Positions 1 through 8,809 of a DNA stretch of 64,000 nt are shown here, in pieces. Position 1 is the stretch's first letter, and every line of letters begins with the position of its first letter. The DNA comes from Enterobacter sp. R4-368. Lineage in GTDB: Bacteria > Pseudomonadota > Gammaproteobacteria > Enterobacterales > Enterobacteriaceae. A model generated the notes under the pieces. The model was not told where the DNA came from, did no database searches, and saw only the letters and a program-made list of their open reading frames with translations. The stretch is from NCBI RefSeq assembly GCF_000410515.1, contig NC_021500.1, forward strand, positions 4,898,001-4,962,000. Direction: 5' to 3'. Position numbers and translations under genes: made by a program.

Positions 1-2
1 CT

Positions 3-611
3 TCCGCGCAGAGCATTAACCATGTCGTGAAAGCGGCGGGCGCGATTGATGTTCTGGTGAACAATGCGGGTTTTGGCGCACCTGTACCGGTCGAACTTAC
101 GTCGCTTGCCACCGCGCAGCAGTTAATGAACACCAATGTGCTGGGGACGCTGTCATTAACCCAGGCGTTTCTGCCGCTGATGAGAGAGAAAAAAGCAGGG
201 GTGATCATTAACGTCTCTTCATCCGTAACGACCCGGGCGATGCCGCTGATTGGCCTTTATCGCGCCAGTAAAGCGGCGCTGAATGCATGGAGCGAGTCAC
301 TCGCCATTGAAGCCAGGCCTTTTGGTATTCGTGTTCACGTGGTGTTACCGGGGCGCTCCCCGGAAACGAAGTTTGGCGAGAATGCGCGCGCCTATTTTGC
401 CGGCATCGATGATCCCGCCTATGGGCAAATGGTGCAGGAGTTTATCCAGCGTGTGGGCGATAGCAACGCGCCCGTGACGCATGCGGATGATGTCGCGAAT
501 GCCATTTTCGCGGTTGCGCGGGATGCCAGTGCGCCGCTCTATACTGCGGCGGGTGAAGATGCCCAAATGATGCTGAAAGAGGCACAGCATCGTTCCCCCT
601 TCTCTTACTAA
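3..611 (+). CDS. Short-chain dehydrogenase/reductase, 5' end outside window
   Basis: The open frame continues to the left edge, so the N-terminal Rossmann glycine motif lies outside the window. What is visible is typical of classical SDR oxidoreductases: an NNAG motif just after the edge, a VSSS stretch holding the catalytic serine, and the YxxxK pair as YRASK. It would be a cytoplasmic NAD(P)-dependent oxidoreductase; the substrate cannot be told. A GTG at 27 is open in frame but would cut the cofactor domain, so it is not a credible start. A hairpin follows 30 bases after the stop. Confidence 0.85.
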   Translation, partial: SAQSINHVVKAAGAIDVLVNNAGFGAPVPVELTSLATAQQLMNTNVLGTLSLTQAFLPLMREKKAGVIINVSSSVTTRAMPLIGLYRASKAALNAWSESLAIEARPFGIRVHVVLPGRSPETKFGENARAYFAGIDDPAYGQMVQEFIQRVGDSNAPVTHADDVANAIFAVARDASAPLYTAAGEDAQMMLKEAQHRSPFSY

Positions 612-641
612 TTGCGCCGAACGAGAACTGCAAAAAAGTCA

Positions 642-662
642 CAGAGGGGATATTCCCCTCTG
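642..662. terminator. Hairpin after SDR gene
   Basis: Perfect 8-bp stem CAGAGGGG / CCCCTCTG with a five-base loop, 31 bases after the SDR stop. There is no long T run, so termination is plausible but not certain. The next 210 bases up to the MFS stop show no convincing gene. Confidence 0.5.
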
Positions 663-872
663 AGCTTTAGCAAAGTGCAATGGTTGCCGTTTTCCATCTC
701 TTCGCCGCGTATCAGGCTGGCGAGGATGTTTTGTCTGGCAGCGACAATTAGCTTTTTGATCCCGGAAAAGAGGCCGCGCGGCGTGTACCAGGCGTGGATG
801 CGTGAAGTAACGGCGCCTCAACTGGCTGGCGACTCCGCTGGTTATTCGCTCAGCCGATTGACGCTGGTTGCG

Positions 873-2330
873 TTACTTAAGGGAAAGGCTGGCCGACGCT
901 GAAGACAGACCGCTGGAGCGCCGGATAAGCCGGATACTTAATCCAGCGCCTGTGGCGAGACATACCGCCATCGCCAGCAGCGCGACGATAAAGGCATGCG
1001 TGATATTTGCGCCGCTTCTACCGTTACCCAACATACTGTAAAAAAGGCCGCCGATAACGGCGACGCTCAGCGCCGTGCTGATTTGTAATGCCGAACTGGT
1101 GACGCCAGCAATCATGCCTGAAAACTCTGGCGCAACGCGGCCGGTTACCATCCGCACCAGCGTTGGCATTGCCAGCCCCTGGCCAAGACCGGTGACAAAA
1201 AGCAGGACGGCGAGCGGCACTATGGCAGGCGCGCTGCCGGTCAGCGTACTGGCAATCAACCATGCCATACCGGCTAACCCTGCGGTCTCGCATCCCATCC
1301 CGATTGCGCTCAGGTAATTACCGACAAAACGCCGCAGGTAAGGCGTCAGCAACGGCCCAATCAGAAAGCCAACGCCAAAGGGCAGGAAAAGCAGGCCTGC
1401 GCTCAGGGCGTTCAGATGCAACGCGCCCTGGAGATAGACAGAAAACAAAAGAAAGAAAGCCGCGATGGAATAAAACAGCAACACGATCGCCAGCCCCTGG
1501 CCCAGTCCCGGCGCGCGTAACACGGACGGGTCAAGTAACGGCGAACCGCCATTCCAGCGAAGGCGACGTTCATAACGCCATAACAACGCGCTCAGCAGCG
1601 GGAAAGCAAGCAATAACAGCCACGTCCACCACGGCCAACCCGCCTCATGGCCTTCAATCAACGGCACAATCAGCGTACTGAGAGTGACGGTTGCCAGCAG
1701 CATGCCAATGGGATCCAGTCGCTGCGCAGATTGTGCCCGCGTTTCTTTCAGCAGCGGCAGGCCAAAGAGAATAACCAGTAGCGCTACCGGCAGGTTAACG
1801 AGAAAAATAGCCCGCCATCCCAGCCCAAACAGATCCGCTGAAATCAGGATGCCGCCTAATATCTGGCCGATAACCGAGGCCAGGCCAAACACGGCGCCAT
1901 AGATGCTCAGCGCTAACGGTTTCTCCGCTTCCGGAAAAATGGCCTGTACGGAAGCCAGCGCCTGGGGCGCCATAATAGCAGCTGTGGCACCCTGTAACAT
2001 GCGCCCGGTGATCAGCACCCACGGTGACCAGGCTAAACCGCACAACAGCGATGCAGCGGCAAACCCGAGAAGCCCAAGAAAAAACATCTTTCCGCGGCCA
2101 TAAATATCCCCCAGCCGACCGCCGGTGATGAGCGTTACCGCATACACACCCGCGTAGGATGAAATGACCAGTTGCTCAGCGGAGAAAGAGGCACCCAGCT
2201 CGCTCTGGATCGCAGGCAGCGCCACATTGACGATAAAAAAATCGAGCGGCGGCAAGAATGCGCCGACCAGTAAAATAACAAACATCGCCCAGCGACGCGG
2301 CTCGGCTTGCGTGAGGCTATGTGCCGACAT
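873..2330 (-). CDS. MFS transporter, DHA2-like (14-TM) drug exporter family
   Basis: About 485 residues made mostly of hydrophobic segments, consistent with 14 membrane spans of the DHA2 drug:H+ antiporter family. The first span contains the family-like DFFIVNVALPAI stretch and is followed by a GRLGDIYGRGKMF loop, the MFS motif A between TM2 and TM3. The start is taken at the ATG at 2330 because GGAG lies about nine bases upstream; the frame is open to 2426 but the extra residues look non-coding. It lies downstream of and co-oriented with the SDR at 2461-3207, probably in one operon controlled by the divergent LysR. Substrate unknown. Confidence 0.85.
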   Translation of the reverse strand: MSAHSLTQAEPRRWAMFVILLVGAFLPPLDFFIVNVALPAIQSELGASFSAEQLVISSYAGVYAVTLITGGRLGDIYGRGKMFFLGLLGFAAASLLCGLAWSPWVLITGRMLQGATAAIMAPQALASVQAIFPEAEKPLALSIYGAVFGLASVIGQILGGILISADLFGLGWRAIFLVNLPVALLVILFGLPLLKETRAQSAQRLDPIGMLLATVTLSTLIVPLIEGHEAGWPWWTWLLLLAFPLLSALLWRYERRLRWNGGSPLLDPSVLRAPGLGQGLAIVLLFYSIAAFFLLFSVYLQGALHLNALSAGLLFLPFGVGFLIGPLLTPYLRRFVGNYLSAIGMGCETAGLAGMAWLIASTLTGSAPAIVPLAVLLFVTGLGQGLAMPTLVRMVTGRVAPEFSGMIAGVTSSALQISTALSVAVIGGLFYSMLGNGRSGANITHAFIVALLAMAVCLATGAGLSIRLIRRSSGLSSASASLSLK

Positions 2331-2460
2331 AGAACACTCCATCGGTAGCGGTTCCGTCCCCGGTAAGAGACGTGTTGTTAGGGCAAAAGGTGCAATAAGC
2401 TGTTTGGCCATGTGGGTTCGGGGCATTTCGCCCCGACGCGGCCACGGTGAGTGGGGAAAA

Positions 2461-3207
2461 TCAGCGCATGCCGCCAGAGGCCAGAATCACCTCACCGGTT
2501 ATCCATCCCGCGTCGTCTGATGCGAGAAATGAGACGATCGGGGCAACATCCTGCACCTGACCGATGCGACCGAGTGGTGTCTGCTGCTCATTCCATGTCT
2601 GGAAGTCCGAGTTCATCGCGCCCGCATTGTGGCTGCCTTGCGTTTCGATAAGGCCAGGGTTGACCGCGTTGACGCGAATCCCCCGCGGGCCGAGTTCGCG
2701 TGAGAGTACGCCGGTGATGGCGTCAATCGCGCCTTTGGTGCCGCTGTAGATGGCGCTTTCGGCAATAAAAACGTGGGTGACGAACGAACTGATGTTGATG
2801 ATGCTGCTGCCTTTAGCGAGGTGTGGCACGGCTGCGCCAGTCAGCAACAGCGGGCCCAGAACATTGATGTCGAACTGTCTGCGATAGAGGGCTTCAGTGC
2901 TCTCTTCGATGCTGGCGAACTGATAAATACCGGCGTTATTCACCACAATGTCCAGACGCCCGAACGTGTCGATGGCCGCGTTGACCAGCGCCTCGACTTC
3001 TGCATGTTTGGTGACATTTGCCGCGACCGCCACGGCCTGCCCACCGGCGGCGTCAATATCAGCGACCACCTTATCGGCACCGCTTTTGTCTGAGGCATAA
3101 TTAACGATGACTTTCGCGCCATCAGCCGCCAGCTGGCGGGCAATGCCAGCGCCGATACCGCTGGAGCCACCGGTCACGATGGCAACTTTGTCTTTTAATT
3201 TGTGCAT
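2461..3207 (-). CDS. Short-chain dehydrogenase/reductase (complete, active-site intact)
   Basis: 248 residues, the usual length for a classical SDR. TGGSSGIG (residues 12-19) binds the dinucleotide, NNAG is at 90-93, catalytic Ser near 140, and Tyr154-Lys158 form YSGTK. The ending VILASGGMR is typical of the FabG-like branch. The start has an excellent GGAGG site. It is divergent from the LysR gene at 3337 with about 130 bases between, and is followed in the same direction by an MFS exporter, so all three probably form a small LysR-controlled detoxification module. The substrate is not predictable from the sequence. Confidence 0.9.
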   Translation of the reverse strand: MHKLKDKVAIVTGGSSGIGAGIARQLAADGAKVIVNYASDKSGADKVVADIDAAGGQAVAVAANVTKHAEVEALVNAAIDTFGRLDIVVNNAGIYQFASIEESTEALYRRQFDINVLGPLLLTGAAVPHLAKGSSIINISSFVTHVFIAESAIYSGTKGAIDAITGVLSRELGPRGIRVNAVNPGLIETQGSHNAGAMNSDFQTWNEQQTPLGRIGQVQDVAPIVSFLASDDAGWITGEVILASGGMR

Positions 3208-3336
3208 ATCTTTAGCCTCCTGATATCCCCGCCCGGGGCGGTTTGGTTGAGGAGGCTATGGTGATATCTACATAATTGTTTTGGAACTGACACTTTTGTA
3301 TATTCGATGTTCATTTTTGAACGGCGAGATCATGGC

Positions 3337-4206
3337 ATGGAGTGGGGCGACGTCCGGGTATTTCTTGCAGTCATTCGTAAGGGCTCTTTTGGCGAAGCGG
3401 CCAGAAGCCTTGGCGTGAGCCATCCGACGGTTGGGCGCAGAATAAAGGCGCTTGAGGATGAGGCGCAGCAGGCGCTATTTCGCCGGACAAAGGATGGTCT
3501 GGTGCTGACGGATGCCGGCGACAGGGTTATGACGCTGGCAGAAGCGATGGAAAACTCCGCGCTGGCGATGGAGCGGCGCCTGGCAGGAAACCATGAGCGT
3601 CTTGAAGGGATATTGCGGTTATCGTCAGCCGAGTGGTTTGCTAATTATGTTCTGGCCCCTGTGCTGGTCGAACTGACGCGCCGCCATCCAGCGATTGTGC
3701 CGGAAATTATCGCCAGCTACCGCTTACTTAATCTGTCGCGCCGTGATGCCGACATCGCATTTCGCATCGTTCCCTTTACCGAACCGGATATTGTTCAGCG
3801 CCGGTTGATGAGTATGCCCTACGCGCTGTATGGCACGCCGGAAATCGCGCATCTCGCGGAGCACGACCCGGCCGCAGTGGGGCTTATTCTTATGAATACG
3901 GCACAATCCCACTTTTCTGACGTTGCCTGGCTGCTTGACAGATTTCCGCAGTCGCGGCGTGTATTTACCAGTACCAGCCGGGCCGTTCAGGCGCAGATGT
4001 GCCAGCGGGGAATGGGAATTGCTGTTTTGCCACGGCCTCTTGGCGATGCCATCCCCGGATTGCAGAGCATTCGCATGCCGGAACCGCCGCCTTCCAAAGA
4101 TATCTGGGTGGGGTATCACTATGATCTGCGCCATATGGATCGCCTGCGGGTCATGCTGGATATCGTCGATGCCTTGCTGGCGGATCCCGCCCCGTCCGCA
4201 ACGTGA
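3337..4206 (+). CDS. LysR-family transcriptional regulator
   Basis: Standard LysR layout: N-terminal winged helix (GSFGEAARSLGVSHPTVGRR is the recognition helix region) and a C-terminal substrate-binding-like domain; about 289 residues. The ATG at 3337 is preferred over that at 3307 because the LysR homology begins at MEWGDVRVF, and a weak GCGAG site precedes it. It is divergent from the SDR-MFS pair, which by the usual LysR arrangement is its likely target. The inducer is unknown. Confidence 0.88.
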   Translation: MEWGDVRVFLAVIRKGSFGEAARSLGVSHPTVGRRIKALEDEAQQALFRRTKDGLVLTDAGDRVMTLAEAMENSALAMERRLAGNHERLEGILRLSSAEWFANYVLAPVLVELTRRHPAIVPEIIASYRLLNLSRRDADIAFRIVPFTEPDIVQRRLMSMPYALYGTPEIAHLAEHDPAAVGLILMNTAQSHFSDVAWLLDRFPQSRRVFTSTSRAVQAQMCQRGMGIAVLPRPLGDAIPGLQSIRMPEPPPSKDIWVGYHYDLRHMDRLRVMLDIVDALLADPAPSAT

Positions 4207-4286
4207 GCCTGCTCTTCTGCTGATGCGCCAGCTAACAGGTTTTATCCGGGCCTGGGGCAGATGCTTTCGGATCTTCACTGTATTGA

Positions 4287-4318
4287 GTTCCGCCCCGTTC
4301 GCTGAACCGGGGCGGAAC
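4287..4318. terminator. Hairpin between convergent LysR and MipA-like genes
   Basis: 11-bp perfect arms GTTCCGCCCCG and CGGGGCGGAAC around a 10-base loop. It sits between two convergent genes and could serve both directions. Confidence 0.6.
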
Positions 4319-4379
4319 GAATGCCTGTTTATTGGCTGTGCGGAGCCATAAGCGGGCGGTAAGCGTGTTGAACAACGAT

Positions 4380-5216
4380 TCAGAAACGATATGTCACCAG
4401 CAGGCTTCCTGTGGGCGATGTGTTTCGTTGCACAATCGGGCTATTGCGCGCATCACCCGTCAACTGCGTTACGCCTGCTGCGGCAACCACGCTCCAGTCC
4501 TGGTTGAATTTGTGGGTCCAGGTAAGATTCGTTGACCAGGCATAAATTCCCGATCCGGCATCATATTGAGTAAACCCCGAGGCGGCCGACTGGGATGCAC
4601 TGACCCCGTAGTAAGTCTGCATGTACTTTTCCGTTCCCCAACTGCCGGTCAGCGCCAGCGTCACGGAGTTGCTCGATGAGACATAGAGCGGGCTATTGAT
4701 GCCGAAATGCAGGGCCGCACCATTGCTTCGCTGCGAAACCGGCACCTCGGCCTGCAATTGCACATTAAGCCAGTTGGTCACCCCGTACCCCACGCCAAGC
4801 ACACCAAGAGCCGAGCCTTTGACGTCGCCCATACCGCGCAGGTAGTCGCTGCCGTCGCTTAGCGAGTCGCTATCTGCATTGCGATCCTTGCGGCCTGCGC
4901 GATAGCTCAGTGCCGCGTTGTAATCGAATTTGCCGATGTTATTGCCGTAACCGATGCCCCGTGTGGTGCTAACGAAGAAACCATTTGCCATTGTGTAATC
5001 AAGCACCAGGGCCGTTGTGACACGGCTTTTATCCGCACCAGAGTAGCGTGGCGTAACATTCGCGCCGCCTCCCAGGGTCAACGCATTGCCCGGATCCTGC
5101 TCTGCCGCCAGTATCGGGGTGGTCAGTAACGCCAGGACCGCGCCCGGCAACATTTTTTTCAGGCTGCGCCCCGAAAGTGGAAGGGGGAACTTATGACGCA
5201 GTTTGATGTTTCTCAT
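4380..5216 (-). CDS. MipA/OmpV-family outer-membrane protein
   Basis: 278 residues with a signal peptide (basic start, hydrophobic stretch about residues 22-37, likely cleavage after PILAA). The mature part shows alternating beta-strand patterns and ends in a terminal Phe, as outer-membrane barrels do. The GGGANVTPRYSGADKSR start of the mature chain and overall length match the MipA/OmpV family (scaffold for murein enzymes or porin-like barrels). It is divergent from a two-component system; MipA-like genes are often regulated by such an adjacent pair. Repeated TGAAG-type half sites lie in the shared intergenic region. Confidence 0.8.
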   Translation of the reverse strand: MRNIKLRHKFPLPLSGRSLKKMLPGAVLALLTTPILAAEQDPGNALTLGGGANVTPRYSGADKSRVTTALVLDYTMANGFFVSTTRGIGYGNNIGKFDYNAALSYRAGRKDRNADSDSLSDGSDYLRGMGDVKGSALGVLGVGYGVTNWLNVQLQAEVPVSQRSNGAALHFGINSPLYVSSSNSVTLALTGSWGTEKYMQTYYGVSASQSAASGFTQYDAGSGIYAWSTNLTWTHKFNQDWSVVAAAGVTQLTGDARNSPIVQRNTSPTGSLLVTYRF

Positions 5217-5316
5217 TAAAGAAGTCCTTGTGGATTCAAATGATTACGATACAAGCGGGTGTTAAACGCCAGAACGCTCATTTTGCATGCGCCCCCTAAA
5301 GTTCTCGTGAGCCAAA

Positions 5317-5400
5317 AATGAAGAAAGGATGAAGCAAGTACAGGTGCTGCAAAGCTGATAGATTTCCTGCTACCGTTTTTTTCTTCAGACGTTCTTCATT
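5317..5400. promoter_or_regulatory. Candidate response-regulator sites between mipA-like gene and two-component operon
   Basis: AATGAAGAAAGGATGAAG (5317-5334) faces CTTCAGACGTTCTTCATT (5383-5400). Each contains AATGAAGAA followed by a TGAAG repeat four bases on, in opposite orientation, one towards each divergent gene. Tandem half sites at about one helical turn are what OmpR-family regulators bind. Assignment to the adjacent regulator is inference. Confidence 0.45.
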
Positions 5401-5422
5401 CACTGTTGATACCGTAACCATT

Positions 5423-6100
5423 GTGAAAATTCTCCTAATCGAAGACGACCTGGATCTCGGCAATGGCGTGCGTATTGCTCTTGCAGATCAAGGATTTGAT
5501 GTCATATGGGTTCGCCGCAAAGAGGATGCGCTGCATCAGCTTGATGCCTGCGTGCCTGAACTTGTGTTACTCGACCTCGGCTTACCCGACGGTGATGGCA
5601 TGAGCCTGATGGCGCGCTTGCGTCAGCAGCTCAAGGGCATCCCCATCATCATCCTGACGGCGCGCGGCACACTGCACGATCGCCTCTCCGGGCTGGACGC
5701 CGGTGCCGACGACTATCTTGTCAAACCGTTTGTTCTCGCCGAGTTGTTGGCCAGAGTGAGAGCGCTTGCGCGCCGCAGTTACGGTTTTGAGAACGAGGCG
5801 ATAGAGATTCGCGGCTTATCGCTTCATGTGCCGACGCGATGCGTGACCGTGAATGCACGGCATGTTGAGTTGACGGCAAGTGAATACGCGCTGCTTGAAA
5901 CGTTGATGTTGCGCAGCGATCGCGTGCTGACCCGCAGTTTTCTGGAAGAACGGATCTTTGGCGCAAAAGAAAATATGAGTAATGCGCTCGATGTGCATAT
6001 GGGGAATTTGCGTCGCAAAATCGGCGACGGCTATGTGCGAACGGTGAGGGGCGTTGGGTATGTCATTGATACCGTCCCGATCCTGAAGGGGGCAGGTTGA
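5423..6100 (+). CDS. OmpR-family response regulator (QseB/PmrA-like)
   Basis: 225 residues. Receiver domain with acidic pair Asp8/Asp9, phospho-acceptor Asp51 in LLDLGLPDGDG, Thr79 and Lys101; then an OmpR-type winged-helix domain ending in VRTVRGVGYVID. The QseB/PmrA-like family is suggested by the sequence around the receiver and output domains. The downstream histidine kinase begins at the stop codon, so the two are translationally coupled. A cytoplasmic DNA-binding protein, probably controlling its own operon and the divergent mipA-like gene. Confidence 0.9.
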   Translation: MKILLIEDDLDLGNGVRIALADQGFDVIWVRRKEDALHQLDACVPELVLLDLGLPDGDGMSLMARLRQQLKGIPIIILTARGTLHDRLSGLDAGADDYLVKPFVLAELLARVRALARRSYGFENEAIEIRGLSLHVPTRCVTVNARHVELTASEYALLETLMLRSDRVLTRSFLEERIFGAKENMSNALDVHMGNLRRKIGDGYVRTVRGVGYVIDTVPILKGAG

Positions 6101-7488
6101 TGCGAAATTTTTGGCGCCATCTGAGAACCCCAACGTTCGTACGGCGTATTATGGTAGCTCAAATGCTACTACTCACACTGCTCTGGTGTCTTTTTCTGAC
6201 TTACGTTTTGTGGGAGGACTTGCGTAGCCCGCCGATATTAACGGGCAGCAAGACTTACGAAACCATTTTTACTGTCGTTGAGAGTATGGAGGATCGCCCG
6301 CAGGAGCGAACGCATGTGCTGGCTGCGCTCAGTAAAGCGGTGCGGGAAGATTACGGTGGCGGTGAAGATCCAGAACTCTCCATCAGCCTTATCGTGCGCA
6401 AGGACAAAGCGATAATTTATGCCTCTGATGGCGCACCGGCCGGGGTGACAAACACCCGCGATGGGAAAATTGAGCGAATTCAGAGTGAAGGCCGCGCCTG
6501 GACCAGCCGTACCTTAAAATCCGCGCACTCCGACACGGAGGTCACACTCATCACCCCTGCCGGAGGCTGGAACTTCTTTATCTACCTGAATTCGCGTGGC
6601 TACTACGTCATGCCGCTACTGGTATGCATTCCTTTTCTTTTGTTTCCCGCGTGGCTGTCCATCCGCATTGCGATGCGCCCGTGGAATCGGGTGGTCAATG
6701 AAATTTCCCTACGCACGCCGGACGATCTCTCGCCCTTAAAAGCCGTGCCAAAGCACAGGGAGCTTCGCCAGATGGTCGACGCTGTGAACGGATTTCTTGC
6801 CAGGGTGCGGGAAAGCACGGAACGGGAACGCGTTTTCATTGCCGATGCCGCCCACGAGCTGCGCACCCCGCTGGCTGCGATGCGAATCAATGTTGAGGCT
6901 TTGCAGTCCTATGTCAGCAGTGACAGTCAAAAAGAGTTACTGGCAGGGATTATTCGCAGCAATAGCCGTGCGGCTCGTCTCGTCAATCAGTTGCTGCTGA
7001 TGATGCACAGCGAAGCGCGCATTGACACGGTTATGGAGCCTGTGCCGCTGACGACGCTTATACAAGAGCGAATGGCCGGGCTGGCGCCGCTCGCGGCTGA
7101 GCGCAGGATAGAGCTTGAATTCTACGCTGAAGATGAAATCTGGATAACAGGTGTCCGCGAACGGTTGATGTCGCTTATCGATAACCTTATTGAAAATGCC
7201 GTGAAGTACAGCCCTGAGGGCGGACGGGTCGAGGTGGAGTTACGATCCTTAAATAATTCCACGCAGTTACGTGTTTCAGATGCCGGGCCTGGCATTCCGG
7301 TTGAATTGCGGGAGCGCGTGTTTGACCGGTTTTTTCGCGATCCTAATCAGATGCAAAGCGGGAGTGGGCTGGGGCTTGCCATCGTCAAAGCGGTTGCGCA
7401 GCAACACAACAGCAGCGTAAGTCTCACTACGTCTGCAGAAGGCGGACTGATGGTTACGGTTGATTTCCCAGACCACAAGTCCTCCTGA
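6100..7488 (+). CDS. Membrane sensor histidine kinase
   Basis: 462 residues from the ATG at 6100, which overlaps the regulator stop by one base (TGATG); a TTG three bases earlier is a less likely start. Two membrane spans (about 16-38 and 168-191) enclose a periplasmic sensor loop of about 130 residues; a HAMP-like linker follows. H-box ADAAHELRTPLAAMR carries phospho-acceptor His252, with N-box NLIENAVKYSPEGG, G1 DAGPGIP and G2 GSGLGLAIV. It is the cognate partner of the preceding response regulator. The signal is unknown. Confidence 0.9.
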   Translation: MRNFWRHLRTPTFVRRIMVAQMLLLTLLWCLFLTYVLWEDLRSPPILTGSKTYETIFTVVESMEDRPQERTHVLAALSKAVREDYGGGEDPELSISLIVRKDKAIIYASDGAPAGVTNTRDGKIERIQSEGRAWTSRTLKSAHSDTEVTLITPAGGWNFFIYLNSRGYYVMPLLVCIPFLLFPAWLSIRIAMRPWNRVVNEISLRTPDDLSPLKAVPKHRELRQMVDAVNGFLARVRESTERERVFIADAAHELRTPLAAMRINVEALQSYVSSDSQKELLAGIIRSNSRAARLVNQLLLMMHSEARIDTVMEPVPLTTLIQERMAGLAPLAAERRIELEFYAEDEIWITGVRERLMSLIDNLIENAVKYSPEGGRVEVELRSLNNSTQLRVSDAGPGIPVELRERVFDRFFRDPNQMQSGSGLGLAIVKAVAQQHNSSVSLTTSAEGGLMVTVDFPDHKSS

Positions 7489-7550
7489 ACGAAAGCGCAA
7501 CGCTGATCCCGACCCGGCGGAGGGCATCTACCTGAACCATGGAGTTAAAA

Positions 7551-7976
7551 GTGAAATACGTTGCCCTGGCAGGCCTGTTGTGTTCTCTCTCACTCAGCGG
7601 GTGCGCCATAACCGTCAGCGAACTTAAAAGCAGCCAGTCCTCTTTTGACGGCAGTTTCATAAGCAACGCAGGGGCTTCTGATGCCTATCGAACCATCAGG
7701 CACATGGCAAGGCAGTGCCTCGAATATGAGGCATATTCAGGAAATCCGGTTATCGTATTAAGCGAGTTTGACGTTGAGCGCAAAAAAGGGGAGATCAATC
7801 AAAAGTTCCTTTCACAAGGATTATTGATTAATAACACGTTAATTGAGATCGAAAGCCGGAATGGCGACAACGCGCAGGTCAGCCTTTACACCACCAAGAA
7901 CCTCCTGAGCGCGGGCATCCGCTCACCAAAGATAAGTGATATTAAGCGCTGGGCTGGCGGCGATAAAACGTGCTAG
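7551..7976 (+). CDS. Putative lipoprotein of unknown function
   Basis: About 141 residues. A GTG at 7551, six bases after GGAG, is preferred over the ATG at 7539 because it gives a compact signal peptide ending in the lipobox LSGC, with Cys18 the lipidated residue. The mature part is small and partly polar, with no domain I recognise. It begins 62 bases after the histidine kinase and may be the third gene of that operon, perhaps an envelope accessory of the sensor or the MipA-like protein; this is inference from position only. Confidence 0.65.
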   Translation: MKYVALAGLLCSLSLSGCAITVSELKSSQSSFDGSFISNAGASDAYRTIRHMARQCLEYEAYSGNPVIVLSEFDVERKKGEINQKFLSQGLLINNTLIEIESRNGDNAQVSLYTTKNLLSAGIRSPKISDIKRWAGGDKTC

Positions 7977-8317
7977 CACGACACCCGCGTCTCACTCAGC
8001 GCTACCGTGAAGTGCCCCGGATTGTATGACTTGCGCCACAGTGATTAACACACCGCAAATTGCGTAATACCTTCGTCAGGAGGGGAACTACTGCGAACAT
8101 CCGCTTCTGGTGATGAGCGGAGATGCCTGCTCATGGCCGGCTGCCTGGTGCCTGAAACGTACGTTGGAAACCATCACGCGATTAAATAGAGGATCTCGGT
8201 TCCAGGAACGGATACTCATATTCCAGCGCTGAAATTAATGATTATGGGTTAAGATAGTGAGATCCAGGATATAGTGGACCGTAAGCCTTCCCTCCAGGAA
8301 GTAAAGGATAAAATTTA
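7977..8317. other. Gene-free spacer with one hairpin repeat copy
   Basis: I see no credible gene. At 8098-8124 lies CATCCGCT..AGCGGAGATG, a hairpin resembling the dispersed intergenic repeats elsewhere in this region. AAAGGAT before 8318 is the ribosome site of the next gene. Confidence 0.5.
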
Positions 8318-8715
8318 ATGTCTTTTAAATTCTATGAAAAATACCCATCTTTAGATATTTCTCAGGCCTTTTGCGCGCGAATCGATCCCGAAATACGACT
8401 GAGTTCGGAATTACTCAAAAGCTTTTATTATTTGCTGTGGTTTCCCGGATATTTTGGATTCAACTGGGATGCATTAAACGATTGTTTATGTGATTTTAGC
8501 TGGATTGATAGTAAAAAATAGCCATCATTCATGAGAAAATCCCCGAGTTACCTGATGAGGAGAAAGTGATTTATCTCGATATTCTTAACTATGCCAATTT
8601 ATCCTGGAAAGAGGATAACACTCATGATTTTGACGTTTATTTTAAGCAGGAGGACAAAAAGAATATCGAAGAGTTACTTGCGCTTGCAAGGAATAATAAA
8701 GAGTCCAAAGGATAA
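8318..8715 (+). pseudogene. Barstar-like immunity protein, frameshifted
   Basis: The first 67 codons (to a TAG at 8519-8521) read like the N-terminal half of a barstar-family ribonuclease inhibitor (LLWFPGYFGFNWDALNDCL). The second half is intact in the -1 frame from about 8518 to a TAA at 8713-8715 (IHEKIPELPDEEK, then YLDILNYANLSW). Joined, they make a protein of about 132 residues. The break lies at a run of six A (8513-8518); seven would restore the frame. Barstar relatives neutralise secreted RNases, but no RNase toxin gene is next to it. The gene has good ribosome site AAAGGAT. It may be a true pseudogene or a sequencing error. Confidence 0.8.
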
Positions 8716-8809
8716 TTCAAACATGCCAAAGCTCTCTCCGTTTCAGCTTTAGCGCCTGCGTCGTGCTGTATGCCCCAGGTAAAAAGATATTTACCCGTAT
8801 TCTGGCACA

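Noticed and set aside
612..902. 96-codon plus-strand frame after the first SDR
   Set aside because: No ribosome site, overlaps the MFS 3' end antisense, no family pattern.
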